From Clostridium hydrogenum (GTDB lineage Bacteria; Bacillota; Clostridia; Clostridiales; Clostridiaceae): 64,000 bases of DNA. Location of the stretch: assembly GCF_021432385.1 (NCBI RefSeq), contig NZ_JAEACT010000003.1, positions 620,001 to 684,000 on the forward strand, given 5' to 3'. A program made the position numbers and the translations under genes. Shown piece after piece: positions 55,817 through 64,000 of the stretch. Below the pieces are notes generated by a model. The model had not been told where the DNA came from, searched no databases, and saw only the letters and a list, made by a program, of their open reading frames with translations. Positions within the stretch are counted from its first letter, which is position 1. The number at the start of each line of letters is the position of its first letter.

Positions 55817-56608
55817 ATGAATACATCTGATAAACAATATTTGAATATAGTAGAAAATATCTTGTCAAAAGGATACTATAGTCAAAACAGAACTGGTATT
55901 GCAACTTTTAAGTTGCCACATCAGATTATGCAGTTTGACTTATCAAAGGAATTTCCTATATTGACCACAAAATTTGTAGCTTTTAAAACTGCTGTTAAAG
56001 AACTTCTTTGGATATATAGAGATCAATCAAATGACGTAAAAAAATTACAAGAACAAAATGTCCACATATGGGATGAATGGATGCTGGAGGATGGCACAAT
56101 TGGAAAAGCTTATGGATATCAAATATCAAAATTTAAGCAAATCGATAAGCTAATAGATACTTTAAAAAATGATCCTCAAAGTAGAAGAATGATAATGTCC
56201 ATGTGGAATATAGCTGATTTACCTGATATGTCACTACAACCATGCTGCTATGAAACTCTTTGGGATGTTGAAGGCGATAGATTAAACTGCATGCTTGTAC
56301 AAAGAAGTGGAGATATTCCTCTTGGCGTACCATTTAACATGTGCCAATATGCCGTATTAGTAAATTTAATTGCCCATGTAACTGGCTTTAAACCTGGAAT
56401 TTTTACACATGTTATAAACAATGCCCATATATACGAAAATCAAGTTGATGGTATGAAACTTCAACTTACTAGAAAAAATGAAACCTACGACGCACCTACA
56501 CTTTGGATAAACCCAGAAATCAAAAACTTTTACGACTTTACAATAGATGATATAAAGTTACTTGATTATAAGCATCACGATAAAATAAAAATGGAGGTAT
56601 CTGTCTAA
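55817..56608 (+). CDS. thyA: Thymidylate synthase
   Basis: 263 residues. It methylates dUMP with methylene-THF, giving dTMP and dihydrofolate. [22 protein letters not shown], catalytic Cys143 in [27 protein letters not shown], and the C-terminal [10 protein letters not shown]. The QPCCYE form (rather than QPCHW) matches the Bacillus/phage phi3T-like ThyA group. GGGAGG upstream. Confidence 0.95.
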   Translation: MNTSDKQYLNIVENILSKGYYSQNRTGIATFKLPHQIMQFDLSKEFPILTTKFVAFKTAVKELLWIYRDQSNDVKKLQEQNVHIWDEWMLEDGTIGKAYGYQISKFKQIDKLIDTLKNDPQSRRMIMSMWNIADLPDMSLQPCCYETLWDVEGDRLNCMLVQRSGDIPLGVPFNMCQYAVLVNLIAHVTGFKPGIFTHVINNAHIYENQVDGMKLQLTRKNETYDAPTLWINPEIKNFYDFTIDDIKLLDYKHHDKIKMEVSV

Positions 56609-57088
56609 ATGTTAAGCATGATAGCAGCTGTAAATGAAAATAATGTAATAGGTAAAAATAACAAACTCGTATGGCATATACCTGATGATTTAAAAAGATT
56701 TAAAAAATTAACCACAGGTAAAGCTATTGTTATGGGCAGAAAAACCTTTGAATCCCTGCCAGGAGTTCTTCCAAACAGAAAACATATAATTATAACTCAA
56801 AATATGAACTATACCTATGATAACGATAATGTAGAAATAGTTCATAGTATTCAAGAACTTCTTAAATACAAGGATTGTAGCGATGAAATTTTTGTTATAG
56901 GTGGTGGAAAAATTTACAAAGAACTCCTTCCCCACTGCCAAAAATTATATCTAACAAAAGTACATTCAAATGAAGAAGGAGATACTTATTTCCCTAGCTT
57001 TGATATGAATAACTATAAAGTATTAGAAAGTGAAGAACATGATGATGGTAATACTAGATTCACTTTTTTAACACTAGAATTAATGTGA
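56609..57088 (+). CDS. folA: Dihydrofolate reductase
   Basis: 159 residues. It reduces dihydrofolate to tetrahydrofolate with NADPH. MIAAVNENNVIGKNNKLVWHIPDDLKRF, MGRKTFESLP and FVIGGGKIYKELLP are the expected blocks. Its ATG starts directly after the thyA stop, an arrangement that closes the folate cycle with ThyA. The gene end touches an HP-A element. Confidence 0.95.
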   Translation: MLSMIAAVNENNVIGKNNKLVWHIPDDLKRFKKLTTGKAIVMGRKTFESLPGVLPNRKHIIITQNMNYTYDNDNVEIVHSIQELLKYKDCSDEIFVIGGGKIYKELLPHCQKLYLTKVHSNEEGDTYFPSFDMNNYKVLESEEHDDGNTRFTFLTLELM

Positions 57089-57091
57089 AGC

Positions 57092-57304
57092 GTAAAAAAA
57101 GAGTAGAGAGTAAAGAGTAGAGAGTAGAGTGAATGATGATTTTCTTCCGTTTCACTACAGAAAATCTTAAAACTTATTTTTGATTGCTTACGCAATCGCG
57201 GCATTACTGTTGTCAGCTTCGCTAACAACAGTTAAATTTAAGATTTACCTGACGCAAGGAAAGGTAAATCATCCTTCACTCTACTCTCTACTCTCTACTC
57301 TATT
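57092..57304 (+). repeat. HP-A element, agagtag-type arms
   Basis: agagtagagagtaaagagtagagag matched in the right arm by ctctactctctactctctac. Centre gattgcttacgcaatc, gttgtcagcttcgctaacaac, and the gatttacct / aggtaaatc stem. Confidence 0.8.
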
Positions 57305-57319
57305 TTAATCTTCTTCCAA

Positions 57320-58762
57320 TTACCTTATTGGTGAAGGTTTTACATCTTCCGGAATAGGACATGTGTAAGCTTCATTTCCAAGTCTTCTTTTAAATTCATC
57401 TTTAGCCGCAGCCAATATTTCTTGATTTTCAAATAACTCAACTGCTGACAAAGCAAGTACTTTACCCGCTTCAAGCATACCCTTATGAAACAATTCCTCT
57501 TCACCCTGTGCCACAAGCTGCCATGAATGTCCTGGTGTATCCTTTGCATAGCAAACTGTTGTAATTTGTGCAGTTGGAGTATTCCAGCTTACATCACCAA
57601 CATCCGTTGATTCTGGGAGTACTTGGTTTGTTGGTTTATATGGATAAACTATATCTATAATAGCTTTATTTTTGATAGCCATAATTATTTCTTTAGCCTC
57701 TAAACCATAATAAACTTTAAGTTCGTCTTCACTTACTTTTTTTTCTCTTTCGCTAAAACTTTTCCTTATTTCTTTAGCAAATTCTATATCTTTTTCATCT
57801 ATTGGGACTGGTCCTACTTCTTTAAAGCTTTTGTAAAGAACTTTATCTAGGGTATCATTAAGAATAAGATTTGAACTCCCTCTATCAAATACTATTTCAA
57901 GCTCCGTATCTGTCATTAAGGCTGCCCCTTTAGCAATATTAATAACTCTATTATATATTTCTCTTGTATCTTTCATTTTAGGCGCACGTATTTGATACAA
58001 AACTGATGCATTGGCTTGTACTACGTTTGGAGAAAATCCACCACCATCTATCATTGCATAATGAATACGAGCTTCTTGAATTACATGTTCACGAAGATAA
58101 TTTGCACCTACATTCATAAGTTCTACAGCATCTAAAGCACTTCTCCCTAAATGTGGACATGCTGCTGCATGAGCGCTTTTACCATGAAATTTAAAATAAA
58201 CTTGAAGTGTAGCTAAAAAATTCATCGCCCAAACGGCGTTTTCACTTCCTGGGTGCCAAGTTAAAGCTGCATCAACATCATTGAAATATCCAGCTCTTGC
58301 TATGTACGCTTTTCCAGAACCACTTTCTTCTCCAGGACATCCATAATATCTTACTGTACCTTCTATATTATGCTTTTTCATATATTCTTTGACAGCAAGT
58401 GCTGCTGAAAGTGAACCTACACCTAATGCATGGTGTCCACATCCGTGACCTTTTCCACCATTTTCAATAGGCTTTTTATATGGTACTCCTGATTCTTGAC
58501 TCAAACCATAAAGCGCATCAAATTCTCCTAAAAAAGCTATTACAGGCTTACCACTTCCAAAGCTTGCAACAAATGCCGTTTCCATATCTGCAATACCTTT
58601 TTTGACTTCAAAGCCCTCTGCCTTCAATACCTTACAAAGGATTTGTGAAGATTTATATTCCTCAAATCTAGTTTCGGCAAGTGCCCATATTTTATCACTT
58701 AGTCTAGAAAACGCATCTCCATTTTCTTCTATATACTTTAGTATCTCATTTTCATAATTCAT
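57320..58762 (-). CDS. M20 family amidohydrolase (AbgB-like)
   Basis: 480 residues, the same length as AbgB of E. coli (p-aminobenzoyl-glutamate hydrolase subunit B). Blocks GEFDALYGLS, GKGHGCGHHALGVGS, YGCPGEESGSGKAY, ALTWHPGSENAVW and FHGKSAHAAACPHLGRSALDAVELM are the M20D metal and dimer regions. It may split p-aminobenzoyl-glutamate, a folate breakdown product, or another N-acyl amino acid. Two starts are possible; the ATG at 58762 has GGAGG rather far upstream (13 bases). It is convergent with the folate operon. Confidence 0.85.
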   Translation of the reverse strand: MNYENEILKYIEENGDAFSRLSDKIWALAETRFEEYKSSQILCKVLKAEGFEVKKGIADMETAFVASFGSGKPVIAFLGEFDALYGLSQESGVPYKKPIENGGKGHGCGHHALGVGSLSAALAVKEYMKKHNIEGTVRYYGCPGEESGSGKAYIARAGYFNDVDAALTWHPGSENAVWAMNFLATLQVYFKFHGKSAHAAACPHLGRSALDAVELMNVGANYLREHVIQEARIHYAMIDGGGFSPNVVQANASVLYQIRAPKMKDTREIYNRVINIAKGAALMTDTELEIVFDRGSSNLILNDTLDKVLYKSFKEVGPVPIDEKDIEFAKEIRKSFSEREKKVSEDELKVYYGLEAKEIIMAIKNKAIIDIVYPYKPTNQVLPESTDVGDVSWNTPTAQITTVCYAKDTPGHSWQLVAQGEEELFHKGMLEAGKVLALSAVELFENQEILAAAKDEFKRRLGNEAYTCPIPEDVKPSPIR

Positions 58763-58853
58763 CTGTAAATTGAATCCTCCATTTTTCATCTGTAAATCTC
58801 ATATAATTTTACTTAAGCTACCTCTAAAAATTTATTATACCTTAAACCTAAAT

Positions 58854-58886
58854 AAAAAAGCCACCCTAATTTGAGTGGCTTTTTTT
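58854..58886. terminator. Terminator after the M16 protease gene
   Basis: Stem aaaaagccac / gtggctttttt with loop cctaatttga, T-runs on both strands. 14 bases past the M16 stop. Confidence 0.85.
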
Positions 58887-58899
58887 ACATTACTTGCAT

Positions 58900-61830
58900 T
58901 TATTCAAACACATCAACAAGATTATTAAATATATCTTTATTTGCTTTTAATTTCATATCATTTCCAAGTACACATATACAATTCTTATCATTAACATCCT
59001 TCAAAAGTTTTGAGAAAGCTTTTATGTCATCCTTTTTAGTACTTAAAACTTCATCTCTTTCTTTTTGAATATCGCTATCAGTAATTCCTTTAAAATAATT
59101 TTCATCTGAACGCTCACCTTTTTTTCTAGGTGTTAAAGGAGAATCTAAACTTGACACTGTTCCAATAATATATTTTGTCATTTCATAATCATCGGCATTG
59201 AAATTTTCGATAAATTTTGGTACTTCATCATAAACCTTTATAGTTTCTTTAAGATTAGGATCCCTATAAGACCAAAAAATCAGGTTGCCATTTTGAGCCA
59301 TAGAAATTCCGCATCCATAAGCTCCCCCCATAACTCTTACGTTATTCCATAAATAATCTAAAGATAATATATTTCTTAAAACTTGCAATTTACCTGAATA
59401 ATCATAACCAAGTTTTTTAAAATTAAATCCCTTAATTACATATTGAACTTTGCTTGAAGTTATAAGCGCTTCATTATTAGATGAATTTTCAAATGCAGGT
59501 AATTTTCCTTTATTGTTTGTATTTTTAGATTTAAGCTTTAATTTATCGATGTTATTTTCAAATGAATCAAAAACATCTTTTTCTCCTGTTAAACCTATTA
59601 CTAAATTATCTTTATTAAATACTAATTCACAAACTTCTTTTAAATTTGAGGCTATTTCTGTAGATTTGTTATCTACATCTTTATCAAGTTCACATATGAA
59701 TTTATAGTATTCTAATCCGTTTAATTTTTCATTGCATTTACCTGATGCTGAAAAATACGATGTAAGTCTTTTTGCAGCAACTGATTGACCACCTTCATTA
59801 ATAGCCATTTCATTTCTTGATTTTACTTCCTGAATTATTTCTTTTATTCTCTTCTTATTATCAAATTTGCTTGAATGCATAATTTGCTCTATAAGTTCAA
59901 ATGCATCTCCTACTTTGTCTGGAAGTACTTTTGATTTAACAGTGAATTTGTGATAATATTCATCATTGTTATTCTTATTAGTATACACATTACTTACAAA
60001 ACTTATATCTCCAGTTTTTATATTTATCTCATTTGCTAATTCTTCATATTTATATTTTTCAGTATCCACTCTTCCTAAAAATTCCTGAAGTAAAGAAATA
60101 TATTGTAATTTATCCTCTGGAATACCCAAACAATCAAAATATAAGTTAAAATAAACAATTTTATTTGTAAATATTTCATGGAAAAGTGTCTTAACACCAT
60201 TAATATCTTTTTCAGTACTAGGAAGTGCTTCTGCTTTTTTGTCTATATCTTCTAAAGAAAGCATAGGGAGTTTTCTCAAATCTTCAGGTGAATCTTGACT
60301 TGATTGTCTTTTCTTTAAGCTTTCAGTTTCTGAAACAAGCTTATTTATTTCATCGCTGCTTAAAGCTTCCTTTACTCCTTTTAATTTTTCCGCAAGCTTT
60401 TTAGCAGTTTCTTCAGCAATTGTTTTTGAAGGCTTAACTACAACAAAGCTCTTATGATTGCTATTTAAAATATACTCTTCAATTAATTTTTCAAAATAAT
60501 TTTCTGTTAATCCCTTCTTAACCTTTGCTAAGGTATCTTCAAATTTTAAATTTATAAGTGGACTTTCATCATAAAGCCAGCTATCCATTGCCTTAACACT
60601 ATAAACAAGTCCCTTTGGCATATTTCCATAGTCTGCTTCCCTCATTTGAAACTCTTTAACATTTATTGCTGCTTCAATTAACTTTTTATCAATTCCATCT
60701 TTAACAAGTTTATTAAGCGTATCAGTTACAATCTTCTCTAAATCATCCTTTTTGTCTTCATTTGAGTTTTTAACGACTATTGATAAATATGGCTGAATAA
60801 TACTATTGTCATACATTCCAAATACATCTTTTCCTATTTCTGCATCAATAAGTGCTTTTTTAAGCGGTGCAGCTGGACTTTCCAATAATAAATATTCAAG
60901 TACATCAAATGCAAAATATGTTTCTGGATTTGTGGATTTTGATACAGCAAAGTTAAGGCTTAAATATGTTTTATCCATTTCTGATTCGTTAGGCAATATA
61001 GGATATTCTTCTACAACCTCGGCATCCTTTCCAATAGGGTTTTGAATTGCAATGCTTGAATCTACATCTATTCTGTCGTAAGCACTTAAGTACTCCCTAT
61101 CAAGGAATTCTAATTTTTCCTCTAAATTCATAGTTCCATAAAGATATATGTAGCTATTTGCAGGACTATAGTATTTTTTATGTGATGCTATAAAATCTTC
61201 ATAAGTTAAATCTGGAATATTCTTAGGATCACCACCTGATTCAAAACCATAAGAAGTATCTGGGAAAAGTGAATTTTGTATTTTTCTCATTAAAATTCCT
61301 TCTGGTGATGAAAAGGCTCCCTTCATTTCGTTGTATACAACACCCTTGTAGGTTATATCTTCCTCAGCACTGTTTAATTCATAGTGCCAGCCTTCCTGCT
61401 CAAGTATTTGTTTTGTTTTATATATATTAGGGTGAAGCACTGCATCCATATATACATCAATTAAATTTAAAAAATCTTTATCATTCTTACTTGCAACCGG
61501 ATACATTGTCTTATCACTAAAAGTAAATGCATTCAAAAAAGTGTTTAAAGAACCCTTAAGAAGTTCTACAAATGGCTCTTTAACAGGATACTTATTAGAA
61601 CCACATAGTACAGAATGTTCAAGAATATGGAATACACCAGTACTATCTTTAGGTGGAGTTCTAAAACTAATTGAAAATACCTTGTTATCATCATCATTTT
61701 CTAAATATAAAAGTTTTGCACCACTTTTAACATGCTCAAACATAAATGCTTTTGAATTTATTTCCTTAACATCTTCTTCACTTACAAATTTAAAACCGTG
61801 GTAAACATCGTTTTGCTTAAAAGAATTCAT
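58900..61830 (-). CDS. M16C insulinase-family metalloprotease (PreP/falcilysin-like)
   Basis: 976 residues, four M16 repeats. The zinc motif is inverted HxxEH (His68-Ile-Leu-Glu71-His72) in HILEHSVLCGSNKYPV, with KDKDFLN-type spacing to the later Glu. The central linker is helical and charged; the second half carries the inactive domains with FYxxR-like regions replaced. These proteases digest peptides in a closed chamber; no signal peptide is seen, so the enzyme is cytosolic. AAGGAGG upstream. Single gene. Confidence 0.92.
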   Translation of the reverse strand: MNSFKQNDVYHGFKFVSEEDVKEINSKAFMFEHVKSGAKLLYLENDDDNKVFSISFRTPPKDSTGVFHILEHSVLCGSNKYPVKEPFVELLKGSLNTFLNAFTFSDKTMYPVASKNDKDFLNLIDVYMDAVLHPNIYKTKQILEQEGWHYELNSAEEDITYKGVVYNEMKGAFSSPEGILMRKIQNSLFPDTSYGFESGGDPKNIPDLTYEDFIASHKKYYSPANSYIYLYGTMNLEEKLEFLDREYLSAYDRIDVDSSIAIQNPIGKDAEVVEEYPILPNESEMDKTYLSLNFAVSKSTNPETYFAFDVLEYLLLESPAAPLKKALIDAEIGKDVFGMYDNSIIQPYLSIVVKNSNEDKKDDLEKIVTDTLNKLVKDGIDKKLIEAAINVKEFQMREADYGNMPKGLVYSVKAMDSWLYDESPLINLKFEDTLAKVKKGLTENYFEKLIEEYILNSNHKSFVVVKPSKTIAEETAKKLAEKLKGVKEALSSDEINKLVSETESLKKRQSSQDSPEDLRKLPMLSLEDIDKKAEALPSTEKDINGVKTLFHEIFTNKIVYFNLYFDCLGIPEDKLQYISLLQEFLGRVDTEKYKYEELANEINIKTGDISFVSNVYTNKNNNDEYYHKFTVKSKVLPDKVGDAFELIEQIMHSSKFDNKKRIKEIIQEVKSRNEMAINEGGQSVAAKRLTSYFSASGKCNEKLNGLEYYKFICELDKDVDNKSTEIASNLKEVCELVFNKDNLVIGLTGEKDVFDSFENNIDKLKLKSKNTNNKGKLPAFENSSNNEALITSSKVQYVIKGFNFKKLGYDYSGKLQVLRNILSLDYLWNNVRVMGGAYGCGISMAQNGNLIFWSYRDPNLKETIKVYDEVPKFIENFNADDYEMTKYIIGTVSSLDSPLTPRKKGERSDENYFKGITDSDIQKERDEVLSTKKDDIKAFSKLLKDVNDKNCICVLGNDMKLKANKDIFNNLVDVFE

Positions 61831-61967
61831 TATTATTCCTCCTTACGTAGTATACTTCTATATTTCCTTTTTTATAATCCAAAAATACATCAAATATAAA
61901 TATGATATTATTATAGCAAATATTTATGTAAAATTATACCTTAATAAATTCATTAAATTATTTAATT

Positions 61968-62729
61968 TTACATAATTAGCTTAATATACTTATTTTTTAA
62001 AAGTTCCATTATCTCTGAATATTTATTTCTACTTAGAAGTACTTCGCCATTATATCCTTCAAACATAATAGAATAACTTCTTGATTCTGAATTCACCTTT
62101 ATAAACGATATCATAGCTAAATTCACAATAAACGATTGATAGCATCTATAAAAGTTATATTCTTTAAGCATTTCTTCAAGTTTATTCATTGAATAACCTA
62201 GTAGCAATACCTCTTTACCATCAACACATACTATTCTATTTTTTCTATCGTATCTTTCAACAAATAAAATGTTGTTTATTTTTAATAATTGATACCCAAT
62301 ACTTGTTTTAATCATAATACTTCTGTCCAATGAATTCCTCTTATACTGTAATAAGTCATAAATGTATATCACTCTATTGAATACTCTTCGCATTTCATCA
62401 CCACTTGGAGGCAAGCAAAAATATTCAGCACATCCACATTGAAAAGCAGCATATGCATAACTTTTATCTCTGCAATATAGCACTATCATAATTTCAGGAT
62501 AATTATACTTAAGACTTGCTGCAAGGTATGTTCCATCTCCTCCAGTCATGGGATTAAATTCTGCATTTGAAAACACAGCATCTACAGCATTCTTTTGAAC
62601 ATATTCAATTGTTTCTTCTGCACTTGCGAAAGAACCTATAATTTCAAACATGCTATAGAATTTCAAAATTCTAATAATTTCATCTCTGATATCATCATTT
62701 TTTTCAGCAACAACAACCTTAATTTTCAT
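61968..62729 (-). CDS. LytTR-type regulator with degenerate receiver domain
   Basis: 253 residues. The N-terminal receiver fold (1-120) keeps the acidic start (AEKNDD), but the phosphorylated Asp is Asn55 (DAVFSNAEF), the switch Thr/Ser is lost (IVLYCRDKS), and the conserved Lys is Leu106 (YFCLPP). The C-terminal LytTR DNA-binding domain (about 135-250) is normal: LLKINNILFVERYDRKNRIV, YRCYQSFIVNLAMISFI. It probably works without phosphorylation. No histidine kinase gene is next to it. Confidence 0.88.
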   Translation of the reverse strand: MKIKVVVAEKNDDIRDEIIRILKFYSMFEIIGSFASAEETIEYVQKNAVDAVFSNAEFNPMTGGDGTYLAASLKYNYPEIMIVLYCRDKSYAYAAFQCGCAEYFCLPPSGDEMRRVFNRVIYIYDLLQYKRNSLDRSIMIKTSIGYQLLKINNILFVERYDRKNRIVCVDGKEVLLLGYSMNKLEEMLKEYNFYRCYQSFIVNLAMISFIKVNSESRSYSIMFEGYNGEVLLSRNKYSEIMELLKNKYIKLIM

Positions 62730-62790
62730 TTCATATCACCTTGCATTATTTATTATATTAAGTATAATATATCCACTTAATCAAAACAAA

Positions 62791-63276
62791 TTATTTATTT
62801 TTTCCAAATTTTTCAAATAGTTTTATAACCTTTGTACTATCCCCTTTATATCCTTTTAATCCTATGGCAAATGGTCCATTACGTTCTGGCCACATTATAT
62901 TACCCGAGCCCCACAAATCAATATATCCATTATTTTTCAAGCTATAATATGCCTTATATTCAGCACTGCCTTTTACAAGATTTTTTACATCCCACCAGTA
63001 TATTTCTATACCATTATACAGTTGTGCCTTGGTTGCAACTCCATCTGTAAGACGATTATGTTTATCGAGGCTTATAAGTCCATTATCTGCAAAATATTTA
63101 ACAAGATCATCATATGTCATATTCCATACTGGACTATTTTTATCATCTGACTTTACAACCTTCAGATTTTCCTTATTAGTAGGTTTAGTAAAATCCTTTG
63201 AAAATCCAACAAAAGACACTGCAGAAGCAAATATTAATATTAAAAAGATAGAAAATATAATAGTAAGTTTCTTCAT
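62791..63276 (-). CDS. Exported small protein of unknown function
   Basis: 161 residues. The N-terminal signal or anchor helix (about 4-25, LTIIFSIFLILIFASAVSF) is followed by a soluble part with MTYDDLVKYFADNGLI, EIYWWDVKNL and YIDLWGSGNIMWPERNGP. No cysteine, so not a lipoprotein. The ATG overlaps the stop of the upstream ABC exporter gene as ATGA, with GAAAGGAG 6 bases before it, so the two are coupled. I do not recognise the family. It may work with or be handled by the exporter. Confidence 0.65.
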   Translation of the reverse strand: MKKLTIIFSIFLILIFASAVSFVGFSKDFTKPTNKENLKVVKSDDKNSPVWNMTYDDLVKYFADNGLISLDKHNRLTDGVATKAQLYNGIEIYWWDVKNLVKGSAEYKAYYSLKNNGYIDLWGSGNIMWPERNGPFAIGLKGYKGDSTKVIKLFEKFGKNK

Positions 63277-63998
63277 ATTACGCTCCTTTCTAACAAACCA
63301 TATTTCTCAATGTAATCTTTATAAGTTTGACTTGTCATTAAAAGTTCTTGGTGTGTACCTGATGCCTCTAAGCGCCCATCATTTAGCACTATTATGTTAT
63401 CTGCCTCAATTACTTCCTTCATATCATGTGAAATAAAAATAGTAGTTTTACCTTTCATCAAAGTCTCTATAGCATATTTTATTGAATCTCTTGACTGATA
63501 ATCAAGATTTGCTTTAGCCTCATCAAGCAAAATATAATTTGGCTTTTGGATTATAGCTCTTGCAATGGCGATTCTCTGCTTCTGTCCTCCAGATAGTTTT
63601 CCACCACCCTCACCTACATTTGTATCATAACCTTGTGGCAGATTTATAATAAAATCATGGGCATTTGCTAGCTTAGCGGCACTTATAACCTCATCATCTG
63701 AAGCCTGTCTTTCTAAACCATATAATATGTTTTCTCTAACTGTACCATCAAGAATCAAAGCATCCTGAGATACATAGCTAAACTGCTGTCTTAAATTTTG
63801 AAGATTATATTCAGATATATCGTTTCCTTCACCTAAATAGATCGCTCCAGAGGTTGGATTATATAATCTAAGTAACAACTTAAACAAAGTAGATTTACCG
63901 CCTCCGTTATCACCAACAATTGCTGTAGTTTTACCATATGGTATTAAAAGAGATAGATTATTAAATATTTCATTTCCCTTATTATATTCAAATGAGAC
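63273..63998 (-). CDS. ABC exporter, ATP-binding C-terminal part (partial)
   Basis: The gene runs in from the right edge; 241 residues are visible. Walker A GDNGGGKST, Q-loop YVSQDALIL, signature LSGGQKQR, Walker B YILLDEAKANLD and H-loop FISHDM are all present. The DEAKANLD form differs from the usual DEATSALD. The layout (SFEYNKGNEIFNNLSLLIPYGKTTAIV) fits a fused permease-ATPase exporter of the MsbA/LagD type; the permease half is outside the window. Followed by the coupled small exported protein. Confidence 0.88.
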   Translation of the reverse strand, partial: VSFEYNKGNEIFNNLSLLIPYGKTTAIVGDNGGGKSTLFKLLLRLYNPTSGAIYLGEGNDISEYNLQNLRQQFSYVSQDALILDGTVRENILYGLERQASDDEVISAAKLANAHDFIINLPQGYDTNVGEGGGKLSGGQKQRIAIARAIIQKPNYILLDEAKANLDYQSRDSIKYAIETLMKGKTTIFISHDMKEVIEADNIIVLNDGRLEASGTHQELLMTSQTYKDYIEKYGLLERSVI

Positions 63999-64000
63999 AT

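Overview
The window is a low-GC, AT-rich chromosomal segment of a sporulating anaerobic Firmicute, most likely Clostridium sensu stricto. The signs are A+T-rich codon use, frequent TTG/GTG starts behind strong GGAGG ribosome binding sites, a PrkA-YhbH-SpoVR sporulation operon, clostridial SAM and THF riboswitches, a GlcT antiterminator site, and a complete cobalamin-dependent MetH. I do not assign a species. Most genes are on the minus strand. No rRNA, tRNA, CRISPR array or prophage was seen.

Layout. 1-1.1 kb: the end of a GNAT acetyltransferase, then peptide deformylase behind an XRE regulator. 1.8-12.9 kb: a 5-oxoproline/kip-type cluster read right to left from a consensus promoter at 12.83 kb: pxpA, an NRAMP-type transporter, a D-glutamate cyclase-like protein (YcsI), pxpB, pxpC, a biotin carboxyl carrier protein, biotin carboxylase, an IclR regulator and two tandem amidohydrolases. 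13.8-22.1 kb: a nucleotidyltransferase, an L,D-transpeptidase, an M19 dipeptidase and a complete dipeptide ABC importer. 22.4-25.9 kb: an MFS exporter with a DUF2089 regulator group, and a lone DhaM. 26.2-30.7 kb: prkA-yhbH-spoVR. 30.8-34.9 kb: SAM riboswitch and metH. 35-40 kb: a truncated Uma2 gene, a VOC protein, a complete IS4-type insertion sequence and rsgA. 40.7-51.3 kb: two paralogous PadR-HAAS-DUF4097 operons flanking ptsG/glcT, a metallo-beta-lactamase-fold protein and asd. 51.7-54.9 kb: type II pantothenate kinase, a FIST protein and a soluble chemoreceptor. 54.9-58.8 kb: THF riboswitch, folT, thyA, dihydrofolate reductase and a convergent AbgB-like hydrolase. 58.9-64 kb: an M16 protease, a LytTR regulator with a degenerate receiver, a small exported protein and the end of an ABC exporter.

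The most unusual feature is the intergenic DNA. Nearly every gap longer than about 150 bases is filled by one of at least seven families of dispersed palindromic elements. I label them HP-A to HP-G; these are my own working names. They nest inside one another, sit inside operons and between riboswitches and their genes, and often lie exactly at gene 3' ends, where they supply the last codons and the stop. In three families the two arms of a stem differ between copies by matched, compensatory changes. One locus shows three levels of nesting: HP-A split by HP-G, itself split by the IS4 element with a 10-bp target duplication.

Functionally the window combines amino-acid and peptide scavenging (5-oxoproline, dipeptides), one-carbon and folate metabolism (metH, folT-thyA-dfr), envelope-stress modules (PadR/HAAS/DUF4097) and sporulation. 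Regulation is visible directly as riboswitches, a ribosome-binding-site-masking hairpin, an antiterminator target and candidate operators.
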